Shown: positions 34,311 through 41,717 of the stretch, piece by piece
How positions within the stretch are numbered: the stretch's first letter is position 1
Layout of the letters: every line of letters begins with the position of its first letter
Notes under the pieces: model-generated
Told to the model about the DNA's origin: nothing
The model's input: the letters and a program-made list of their open reading frames with translations, nothing else
The model's database searches: none
Position numbers and translations under genes: made by a program
Source of the DNA: Bin87 sp965221295
GTDB taxonomy: Bacteria > Chloroflexota > Dehalococcoidia > Lucifugimonadales > UBA3495
NCBI GenBank assembly: GCA_965221295.1
Contig: OZ244879.1
Location: 124,001 to 188,000 of the forward strand
Direction: 5' to 3'
Length of the DNA stretch: 64,000 nt

Positions 34311-34886
34311 CTAACCGGCGCGTTCGGTTAGCAGGTTGGCGACGGGGCAGGAGAAGCCGGGCAGGTAATCGCCGCCGGGCACGGAGTCGGCGTCGGTGAG
34401 GAGCAACGGCGGCGCGTGGGGCGTGTGCACGGCGAGGGTCCGGGCGTCGATGTCGATCACCCAGACTGCGCTGCCGCCGGCGCTGAGGTATTCGTGGATT
34501 TTCTGGGCGATGTCCGCCGGAGAATTGCTGTCGGAAAGGATCTCCACGGCCAGGTCGGGGGCGCCGTCGTAGAGCGTCCCGGCCAGGTCGGGCTGTCCCA
34601 ACCGGGCATTGGAAACAAAGGAAACGTCGGGCATCCGCGACGTGGCGGGGGCGCCCGGAACCGTAACGTACCCACGGTTGCTGCCGTACACCTCCCCCAA
34701 TTGCCCTGGGAAAACGTACTCCGACAGGCGCCAATTTACCAGTGATCCTGTCATTTCGTGAGCTCGGGACGCGGGCATCAGTTGGGTCAAAACTCCTTGG
34801 ACCAGTTCGTGGCGTGGATGTTTGGGCAGCGTGGCGTACGCTTCTAGGGTGACGGGCGGCGCGGCGGTGATGTTCTGCATGGTCAT
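34311..34886 (-). CDS. Uma2 family endonuclease, copy C
   Basis: 191 residues. The upstream-most copy, with MTMQN start and AGGAGG further upstream (within CCAGGAGGTTTTGCC), so it may lead an operon of three. Variable patch at ~45-62 reads MTGSLVNWRLSEYVFPGQ; the rest matches copy A closely (KHPRH, GEVYGS). Uma2 proteins are much expanded in Cyanobacteria and Chloroflexota without known role. Confidence 0.92.
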   Translation of the reverse strand: MTMQNITAAPPVTLEAYATLPKHPRHELVQGVLTQLMPASRAHEMTGSLVNWRLSEYVFPGQLGEVYGSNRGYVTVPGAPATSRMPDVSFVSNARLGQPDLAGTLYDGAPDLAVEILSDSNSPADIAQKIHEYLSAGGSAVWVIDIDARTLAVHTPHAPPLLLTDADSVPGGDYLPGFSCPVANLLTERAG

Positions 34887-34931
34887 GGCAAAACCTCCTG
34901 GCCAAGTCTCGGTTTGGCCAAGTCTCGATGG

Positions 34932-36338
34932 CTACCGGTTGTAGCGGTAGCCGCCGGCGGGCGTGCGGGCGCAATTGAGCCGGCGATTCAGGTGCAGGCC
35001 CTCCAGCACGAATTCCACCGCCGAGGCCAGAACCTCGGGCCGCTGGTCGTCTCCGGTGAGCCGCGAAACAACCGCGCCCAGGCCGTCAACGTTGGCCAGC
35101 GCGGAGGCGTAGGCAGAGGCCGGCGTGTCGCTGCCCGTTTCCACGGCGTTGCCCAGGTCGAAGGACGTTACGATGTCGTCCAGGTCATCGACGTTGCAGT
35201 AGCGGGTGAAGATGGCCAGAGTCGCTCGTTTGGTCAGGTCTTCCACCAAGCGATCCTCGCGGCCCTCGCCGAAGGTTTCCAGCTCGATCTTGCCGCCCAA
35301 CGAGGCGATCAGGTAGGGCAGGTCGCTGATGCGGGGACACGCGATGGACTCGCCCTGCCGGATGCTGCGGCGCAGCGCGTTGCTGATCAGGGTCTCGTAG
35401 TTGGCGATGGACACGCGCACGCTGACGCCGGAGCGCTGGTTGATTTCGTTGCTGCCGCGCGCGCGGGCGGTGACCTCGGCCACGATTTCGGTCATGAATG
35501 ATGGAACGTACACCTTGTCCTCATCGGGGAACCGGTTGCGTTCCTGCTCCATGATGTCGATCTCTTCTTCGATGGTGCGCGGGTAGTGGGTGTGAATCTG
35601 GGCGCCGTAGCGGTCTTTCAACGGGGTGACGATGCGTCCCCGGTTGGTGTAGTCCTCTGGGTTGGCGGTGGCCACCACGAATACGTCCAGGGGCATACGG
35701 ATGCGATAGCCCTTGATCTGTACGTCGCGCTCCTCCATGAGGTTGAACATACCCACCTGGATGCGCTCGGCCAGGTCGGGGAGCTCGTTGATGCAGAAGA
35801 TGCCCCGATTGGTTCGCGGCACCAGGCCGTAGTGGATGGCGGTTTCGTCGGATAGGTGCCGGCCCTCGGCCACCTTGATCGGGTCGATCTCGCCGATGAG
35901 GTCAGCGATGGAAATGTCCGGCGTCGCCAGCTTCTCGGAGTACCGTCGGTCCCGTTCGATCCAAGCGATGGGGGCGGCGTCGCCCATTTCAGCGACGATG
36001 CGCAGACCGTCGGGGCTGATGGGGTCGTAAGGGTCGTCATTGAGTTCGCTGCCGGCGATGGTGGGGATGCGTTCGTCCAGCAGGTTGACCATCTCGCGGA
36101 TCAGGCGGGTTTTGGCCTGGCCGCGCTCGCCGAGCAGGATGATGTCCTGGCCGGCCAGGATGGCGTTTTCCAGCTGGGGGATCACCGTCTGCTCGAATCC
36201 GATGATGCCTGGGAACACTGGCTCCTCGGCGCGGATCTTGGCGATCAGGTTGCGGCGGATTTCCTCGCGAACGGAAACGGTCTGGTAGCCGCTGTCGCGC
36301 AGTTCGCCGAGGGTCGCGGGCAGTGCATTGGTGGGCAT
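34932..36338 (-). CDS. MoxR/Mg-chelatase-like AAA+ ATPase
   Basis: 468 residues with AAGGA before the ATG. AAA+ domain of the ChlI/MoxR group: FEQTVIPQLENAILAGQDIILLGERGQAKTRLIREM (Walker A), DLIGEIDPIKVAEG, IFCINELPDLAERIQVGMFNLMEERDVQIKG (Walker B Asn-Glu in place of Asp-Glu), VVATANPEDYTNRGR and a lid region ALRRSIRQ. Such ATPases usually work with a VWA-domain partner; none is next to it. Its 5-prime end was copied in the duplication at 37.4 kb. Confidence 0.88.
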   Translation of the reverse strand: MPTNALPATLGELRDSGYQTVSVREEIRRNLIAKIRAEEPVFPGIIGFEQTVIPQLENAILAGQDIILLGERGQAKTRLIREMVNLLDERIPTIAGSELNDDPYDPISPDGLRIVAEMGDAAPIAWIERDRRYSEKLATPDISIADLIGEIDPIKVAEGRHLSDETAIHYGLVPRTNRGIFCINELPDLAERIQVGMFNLMEERDVQIKGYRIRMPLDVFVVATANPEDYTNRGRIVTPLKDRYGAQIHTHYPRTIEEEIDIMEQERNRFPDEDKVYVPSFMTEIVAEVTARARGSNEINQRSGVSVRVSIANYETLISNALRRSIRQGESIACPRISDLPYLIASLGGKIELETFGEGREDRLVEDLTKRATLAIFTRYCNVDDLDDIVTSFDLGNAVETGSDTPASAYASALANVDGLGAVVSRLTGDDQRPEVLASAVEFVLEGLHLNRRLNCARTPAGGYRYNR

Positions 36339-36576
36339 GAAGACACGTCCTTGTTTTCGGACGCGCCAGCGCCCGGCTATGTTGATGCCGGCAGTATAGC
36401 AAACGAGGCGGGGTTGGCGGATTGCCAATCTGTCCGCTCACGTCAGCAGGATTCTAGCTGGCGCGAGCTGCGCTGGCGGTTGACCGGGTTGGCGTGGCGT
36501 GGTTAGTATGGCGGCCATTGGAATCCCGTAAACACTCTGGACGAGCCGCTGGCGCAAGCGCGGCATTGGGGCGATT

Positions 36577-37260
36577 ATGAGCGCGGTGATCATTGTCGGT
36601 TGGGTTTTTTTGGCATTTCTGTGCGCATTGATGGCGACGTACTCGTTCTTCCTCGGGGACTTTATTGTCAGAGCGGGGTTCCGATGGTCCGAACGTGATC
36701 GGATGCGGGATTACCGGAAGTGGCGCGTCGAGCGGGACCTGTTCTACCCCGGCCCGTTTTGGGGGTTCATCGCTTGGGGCGCAATGTATGTTGTCTCCGT
36801 AAGCGTCACTTTTCTGCTATCGGCAATATTCACAAGCTTTTTGATACAACGGTGGCCAATCACAAATAATGTACTGGAAGGCATTTTGTCGATAGCTATG
36901 ATCGCGCTGGTTGGAGGTGGCTCCTTGGCGTTTGGCAAAGCGTATAGCGCCAAAGAGAAGGTACGCAAACTGACTGCGTTGCCATTGCATTTCCAACAAC
37001 GCTTCAGCGTCGCCGAACTGCTTTCGGTGTACGAGGCTTTGCGGTTCGCCCCGACAGTGTTATGGGAAGACTACGCCGATCTCGACGAATCCCAAATCAG
37101 CCATGACTCCAATCGTAAATTCAAAGAGGACGCCGCGCCTTTCCGGCATAATCGTCTGATCGTAAGCCACATCAACATGCTGATCATAACCACCAGTATG
37201 CTGTTGTTGATGATCATCACAGCTGCCATAACCATCGTTAGCCTCTTTAGGTGGCTGTGA
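36577..37260 (+). CDS. Membrane protein, tandem paralogue 1
   Basis: 227 residues, unrecognised. Predicted helices near 3-25 (AVIIVGWVFLAFLCALMATYSFFL), ~65-88 (FIAWGAMYVVSVSVTFLLSAI), ~100-118 and ~203-224 (INMLIITTSMLLLMIITAAITIVSLF). Cytosolic-type basic stretch ERDRMRDYRKWRVERDLF and a conserved segment LWEDYADLDESQISHDSNRKFKEDAAPFR. Homologous throughout to the gene at 37624. Upstream flanks of both genes are also alike. Function unknown; proximity to a methyltransferase-HNH gene suggests an accessory or defence context. Confidence 0.75.
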   Translation: MSAVIIVGWVFLAFLCALMATYSFFLGDFIVRAGFRWSERDRMRDYRKWRVERDLFYPGPFWGFIAWGAMYVVSVSVTFLLSAIFTSFLIQRWPITNNVLEGILSIAMIALVGGGSLAFGKAYSAKEKVRKLTALPLHFQQRFSVAELLSVYEALRFAPTVLWEDYADLDESQISHDSNRKFKEDAAPFRHNRLIVSHINMLIITTSMLLLMIITAAITIVSLFRWL

Positions 37261-37297
37261 CGAACTGCACGGCGCATTAGACGAGAGAGGCGCCACA

Positions 37298-37376
37298 CCC
37301 GCATATGCCCCGCGCGCGCAGCGGCTGTTTGAGGTAGGCCCACCGAGTCCCGGCCGCCCCGGTAGCGTGGCGTGAT
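37298..37376 (-). pseudogene. Relic of the methyltransferase-HNH gene 3-prime end
   Basis: This stretch matches the 3-prime end of the gene at 38336-39832: ACCCGCA, CGCGCAGC, GGCTGTTTGAGGTAGGCC, then after a ~60-bp deletion GAGTCCCGGCCGCCCCGG and GCGTGATCTGG. Next to it, GGGCATGAGGACATGC resembles the start region of the MoxR-like gene. So it is the leftover of a tandem duplication, with no coding capacity. Confidence 0.7.
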
Positions 37377-37623
37377 CTGGGCATGAGGACATGCTCTTTG
37401 GTGGTCGGACGCGGTACCGCCCGGCTATGTTGATGCCTGCAGCCTAGCTTACGAGGCGGGGTTAGCGATTGCCGAACTGTCCGCTCATGTCAGTGGTATT
37501 GGAGCAGGCATGAACTGGAGAGGCGGTTGACCGGATTGGCGCCCCGTGGTTAGTATGACGACCATTAGACTACCGTGGACGGTCGGGCCGCGCTGCGGGC
37601 GCAAGCGCAGCATTGAGGCGATT

Positions 37624-38298
37624 ATGAACACTGAGATCATTGCAGAATGGTTTGTGGTATCGATTACTTTCGCAGCGACGGTGATGTACTCGTACTTTCT
37701 TGGGCGTTATGTTGTCCAAGTAATCTTCCGATTGTCCCGACGGGACCGAATGCCAATTTACCGAAAGTGGGGTGTGGAGCGCGACTTGCTTGATCCCAGG
37801 CCGCTTTGGTGGTTCATCGCTTGGGGCGTTATAATTGTGATCGTTTTTGGCATAACCTTTCCCTTTTCTGCGGCCATCATTAATGATTGGAAACCTCAAC
37901 CAATTATTGGATATGATGCATGGGAGATAATTATTACAATAACAATTAGTCTATTGACCATTGGAATATTGGTTGAGACGGAGAAAATCACCAAACATAT
38001 GAACAAGGTTGATAAATTAGAACAACTGCCACCGCATTTCCATAAATTTTTTAGCATAACTGAGCTGCTGGCCATGTATGAAAACTTGCAGCACGCTCCT
38101 CCAATTTTTTGGGAAGAGTACTCGAAACTTGATAAAAGGCAAATCAGCCACGACATGAACCGCAGGTTCAGAGAGAACGCTGCGCCTTTTCGACGGAAAA
38201 GAATCGACCTTCACAATAACGTGATGCTATGGATTGGCATCATTGGATTATTGGTCGCGGTAGTCCTCTTGGCCATAAGGTTGTTCGGTCTGCGTTGA
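37624..38298 (+). CDS. Membrane protein, tandem paralogue 2
   Basis: 224 residues, paralogue of the gene at 36577 with the same helices (EWFVVSITFAATVMYSYFLG; FIAWGVIIVIVFGITF; IIITITISLLTIGIL; MLWIGIIGLLVAVVLLAIRLF) and the same marks (RRDRMPIYRKWGVERDLL, FWEEYSKLDKRQISHDMNRRFRENAAPFRR). Start ATG equates to that of the first copy. This copy is clearly more AT-rich, so the two have diverged in base composition. Convergent with the methyltransferase-HNH gene, 37 nt away. Confidence 0.75.
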   Translation: MNTEIIAEWFVVSITFAATVMYSYFLGRYVVQVIFRLSRRDRMPIYRKWGVERDLLDPRPLWWFIAWGVIIVIVFGITFPFSAAIINDWKPQPIIGYDAWEIIITITISLLTIGILVETEKITKHMNKVDKLEQLPPHFHKFFSITELLAMYENLQHAPPIFWEEYSKLDKRQISHDMNRRFRENAAPFRRKRIDLHNNVMLWIGIIGLLVAVVLLAIRLFGLR

Positions 38299-38335
38299 TT
38301 TTTTCGAGGTGAACGGCTAAGGCGACACCCAAAAT

Positions 38336-39832
38336 TTACACCCGCAGGATCCCTCGCGCGTGCAGCTGCTGTTTGAGATAGGCCATGTCGCGGTTGCCCT
38401 TGATGGCGTTGCAGGTGTGGCACATCAGCTGCAGGTTGCCCACTGAGTCCAGGCCGCCCCGGGAGCGCGGCGTAATGTGGTCTATGGTCAGCACGTGTAG
38501 AGGCAGTTCGTACTCGCAGCCGGCGCAGCGGTGGTTCTGGCTGGCGTACAACAAAGCGCGATCCGATTGCGGATCGGCCGGGCTCAGCAAGGTCAGGTCA
38601 TTCCTGCGGGGCGGTTCCCGCAATACCATGGGCGTCCAGTCTTCCCACGGCCGGTCATCGTCGCCGTTCAACGGTATCTGCAATTCCCGTTTGGCTCGTT
38701 GCGTCAGGACCTCGGCGGCCTGGGGCAGGATGTCGATGCCGATCCACTGACGGCCCAGTTTCTCGGCGGCGATGCACGCGGTGGCGCAGCCGCAGAACGG
38801 GTCCAGAACCAAGTCGCCGGGGTTGGACGAGGCTTTGATGACGCGTTCCAGCAGGGCCACGGGTTTTTGAGTACGCCAACCCGTGCGTTCCACTGCCCGT
38901 GGCGGTATGGGGCGTATGTCAGTCCACTGGTTCGTAGGCGCTTGGCCCGGATTGCTGGCCAGGTAGCGTTTGAGCGACGGCATACCATCGTCGGATGGGT
39001 AATATATCAAGCCGGCTTCGTCCAGCGCATCCAATCGCGCCAGGGGGCTGACGATGCCGCGGTACCCAGGAATCAGGTTAGCTTCAATCCAGGCGGCATA
39101 GTTTCCAGTCATGGGAACCGCCCAATGTCGGCCGATCTGGTTGGGGTCGTGTCCACGCCAAGCCTGCCCGGTTTCGCCGTACCTCAACTCCGCCGCGGTC
39201 AGGTCTCCCAAGCGATATGCGCCGGTCTGATCATCATGGCGATAAAACTGTTCCACGTAATCATCGTCCAGTGGGATTCTGATTTCGTTGGAGTTTATCC
39301 TGGGCTGGCGACTGTAAAATAGAATGATGTCGCGCACCCTGCCGAAGGTTCGGGCATCGTTGTGCGCTGAAGTGCGCTGCCAACTGATTTGCGCCCGGAA
39401 GTGATTTGCTCCAAACACCGCGTCCATCACCGATTGCAGGTAATGACCGGCCGTATCGTCGCAGTGCAGGTAGATGCTGCCGGTGGGTTTCAACACGCGG
39501 TGCAGTTCCAGCAGCCGGATGCTCATGAAGGTGAGATAGCCGGCCATGCTCTCGCCGTGGGACAACCTCGCTCCGTTGATTAGATGAAACAGGGCCGGCA
39601 GCCTGTACTCAATCTCGTCAACCCATTCCCCCTTCATGTCGTCCAGCGTCCACACGTCATCGAACTCGGCGCCCCGGGCCTCGCTGCCCAGCGGAGCGGC
39701 GTAGGTGCGGTTGGAGTTGAACGGCGGGTCGAGGTAAATGAGGTCGACGCACTGGGAGTTGATGCCCCGCAGAATATCCAGGTTGTCCCCGGTGAAGATC
39801 GTCCGGCTGGGTACGTTGCACGCGCTGGGCAT
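38336..39832 (-). CDS. DNA methyltransferase fused to a C-terminal HNH nuclease
   Basis: 498 residues. Residues ~1-400: beta-class amino methyltransferase with catalytic DPPFNSNRTYAAP (motif IV) first, target-recognition region, then SAM-binding LVLDPFCGCATACIAAEKLGRQWIGID (motif I), as in N6-adenine or N4-cytosine enzymes. Residues ~430-498: HNH domain with zinc knuckles HRCAGCEYELPLHVLTIDHITPRSRGG and LQLMCHTCNAIKGN. One polypeptide thus joins modification and a nuclease, like a minimal type II-style or anti-modification enzyme. Target site unknown. Confidence 0.92.
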   Translation of the reverse strand: MPSACNVPSRTIFTGDNLDILRGINSQCVDLIYLDPPFNSNRTYAAPLGSEARGAEFDDVWTLDDMKGEWVDEIEYRLPALFHLINGARLSHGESMAGYLTFMSIRLLELHRVLKPTGSIYLHCDDTAGHYLQSVMDAVFGANHFRAQISWQRTSAHNDARTFGRVRDIILFYSRQPRINSNEIRIPLDDDYVEQFYRHDDQTGAYRLGDLTAAELRYGETGQAWRGHDPNQIGRHWAVPMTGNYAAWIEANLIPGYRGIVSPLARLDALDEAGLIYYPSDDGMPSLKRYLASNPGQAPTNQWTDIRPIPPRAVERTGWRTQKPVALLERVIKASSNPGDLVLDPFCGCATACIAAEKLGRQWIGIDILPQAAEVLTQRAKRELQIPLNGDDDRPWEDWTPMVLREPPRRNDLTLLSPADPQSDRALLYASQNHRCAGCEYELPLHVLTIDHITPRSRGGLDSVGNLQLMCHTCNAIKGNRDMAYLKQQLHARGILRV

Positions 39833-39901
39833 GAGGCCTCCTCAGCAGGCAGTCTAGCAGGCGGCAAAAACGGCGTACAAGGGCGAGCGGTCACAAAACC
39901 G

Positions 39902-40333
39902 TTATGTCCCAATAAACCGTCGCAGTATGGCCACCGCGGAGGCGGAATCGATGGCGCCCGGTCTGGGCGGCGCGCTGGGTTCCGCCTGGCGCAGTTCGGC
40001 TTCGGCGGCGTGGGACGTGAACGATTCGTCGACGGTGAGCGTTGGAATGTCGGCGGCCCGTTGCAGGGACCTGACCAACGACTGAATCTTGCGGGCCTGC
40101 TCGCCCGGGCGTCCGTGGGCGTCGTAGGGAATGCCGACGATAATGGCCACGGCGTCGCGCTGCGCCGCGGCATCCAGGATGGCCCTCACGTCGGCGCGAC
40201 GGTTGCGTCGCTCGATGTGTCCGGCGGGCAGGATCAGGGAGCCGGGCGGGATGCTGACGGCGAGGCCGATGCGGCGGTCGCCCACGTCCAGGCCGATCAG
40301 GCGGCCGGCGCGAGGAAGGTCTGTGGGACTCAC
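39902..40333 (-). CDS. ruvX: Putative Holliday-junction resolvase / RNase (YqgF)
   Basis: 143 residues from a GTG. RNase H-like fold: RLIGLDVGDRRIGLAVS, VAIIVGIPYDAHGRPGEQARKI, LTVDESFTSHAAEAEL and GAIDSASAVAILRRFIG carry the conserved Asp, Glu and late Asp. In bacteria YqgF processes 16S rRNA ends and is often next to alaS; here alaS lies just upstream beyond the Fic gene, on the same strand. A longer start is possible but would add atypical sequence. Confidence 0.9.
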   Translation of the reverse strand: MSPTDLPRAGRLIGLDVGDRRIGLAVSIPPGSLILPAGHIERRNRRADVRAILDAAAQRDAVAIIVGIPYDAHGRPGEQARKIQSLVRSLQRAADIPTLTVDESFTSHAAEAELRQAEPSAPPRPGAIDSASAVAILRRFIGT

Positions 40334-40362
40334 CGGCCGTGTGTTCAAACGCTCTCGAACCG

Positions 40363-41592
40363 CTACAGCTGGCGGTTGAGCAGAGCCTGCAAATCGGCCG
40401 TCCCTGGGCGATTCGCCGATGCTGTGGACCTTGCCCCGGTACGTCGTTCCATCGCTTCTGATCCAGCGAACTGTTGCGGCCAATCCAAGTTGACTCGGAT
40501 ACTATCGTCGTGAAACTCCAACGCACCCATGTCGAACAGGTCGATAATGTCCCGCAATTGCGCTCGACCCGGATGTTTGAGCGTTTCGTAATGCGATGCC
40601 GTCCGATCAATCAATGCAACGGGGGACAGCTCCTCGGCTTCCAGCAAAGACGCCAGTATCGCCAACTGCCGTTCCGCAAGCGCGCGGCGACGTGGAGTGC
40701 GCAACTGTCCGAACAAGGCCACCGAGAATTGCCTAACCAAGTTGCGCTTGTGATTGTCAATTATCGTGTTGGCTACCGAACCGCACTGCTCGGCGACCGC
40801 CGGCAACGCGAATTGCAGGAACGGTGTGAGGTCATGGTCGCTCCGTCGCGACGCGAACAACGCAGTCAAATACTCCTCTTTGCGCTCATAGTAATAGTTG
40901 GATAGGCTAACCATGACCAAGTCATTGACGCCGGCTCGGCGGAGCATAAACGCCTCAAGACCACGGGCGGTGAGGCCATTGCCGTCGCCGAAGGGGTGCA
41001 TTGCGCCAATGTGGTAATGAAGAGCCATTGCCTGGATGATGCGGTCGTGTCCAGTGAACTCACCAGCAATTGCATTGCAGAGTGAATCGAAAGTAGCATG
41101 ACATTCATCGCCGCCCTCAACGCCCCGGCATTGGGGGCTGCCAAAAGTGACGTTCCATCCATCTGGCCGCAACGCGCCTGGCTCGCAATTTTGATCGTCG
41201 CAGCCGGTCACGAAGCGCCGATGAACTTCTAGGATGAATCGGTCGTCGATGGGCAGGTTGGCTGGCTGTGACCGCAGCCATCTGTAGGTTGATTCCGCCG
41301 CTCGGAGTTGTCGCTGAGAGTGGGTCAAGTCAGGGCGTATGATCGATTCAGGAACCAGCGCCTCGTCCTGCTCTTGTTGGCTGAATTCCGCGCCTTCAAT
41401 GCGCGACGTGCCCACGGCTTCCAGACGCAGCTGCTCTTCATGAACTTGTTCGATCCACTGCGGTAGATACGGCAAACCGCTCAATATGCCGGCTGCGGTT
41501 TTGGCGGCTATCAGAGGCTCCATGATTGCCGCGGGGTCGTAGCGTATCCACCGCTGCGGCCGCTGGTATCTGCTGATGACTGCGGAGGTCAT
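40363..41592 (-). CDS. Fic family protein (AMPylase-like)
   Basis: 409 residues. Fic_N and Fic domains: inhibitory helix with TSRIEG ([S/T]xxxE-G), the WNVTFG/ RPDGWNV flap and the active loop HPFGDGNGLTAR. The canonical motif is HPFx[D/E]GNGRxxR, so the first Arg is Leu here. A winged-helix C-terminal part (QLAILASLLEAEELSPVALIDRTASHYETL) follows. The family transfers AMP to proteins; many have a role as toxins or regulators. Inserted between ruvX and alaS. Activity uncertain because of the Arg change. Confidence 0.92.
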   Translation of the reverse strand: MTSAVISRYQRPQRWIRYDPAAIMEPLIAAKTAAGILSGLPYLPQWIEQVHEEQLRLEAVGTSRIEGAEFSQQEQDEALVPESIIRPDLTHSQRQLRAAESTYRWLRSQPANLPIDDRFILEVHRRFVTGCDDQNCEPGALRPDGWNVTFGSPQCRGVEGGDECHATFDSLCNAIAGEFTGHDRIIQAMALHYHIGAMHPFGDGNGLTARGLEAFMLRRAGVNDLVMVSLSNYYYERKEEYLTALFASRRSDHDLTPFLQFALPAVAEQCGSVANTIIDNHKRNLVRQFSVALFGQLRTPRRRALAERQLAILASLLEAEELSPVALIDRTASHYETLKHPGRAQLRDIIDLFDMGALEFHDDSIRVNLDWPQQFAGSEAMERRTGARSTASANRPGTADLQALLNRQL

Positions 41593-41717
41593 TTGGGGTT
41601 CATTTCGATTTCATTTACGGTTCATTTCAAATTTTCGTACTCAAAACGGACCAAAAACAGCAGTTCATTTCCGGCTCATTTCAAATTCGCGACCGCTCGG
41701 CGCCAGGCCGCTCGTCC

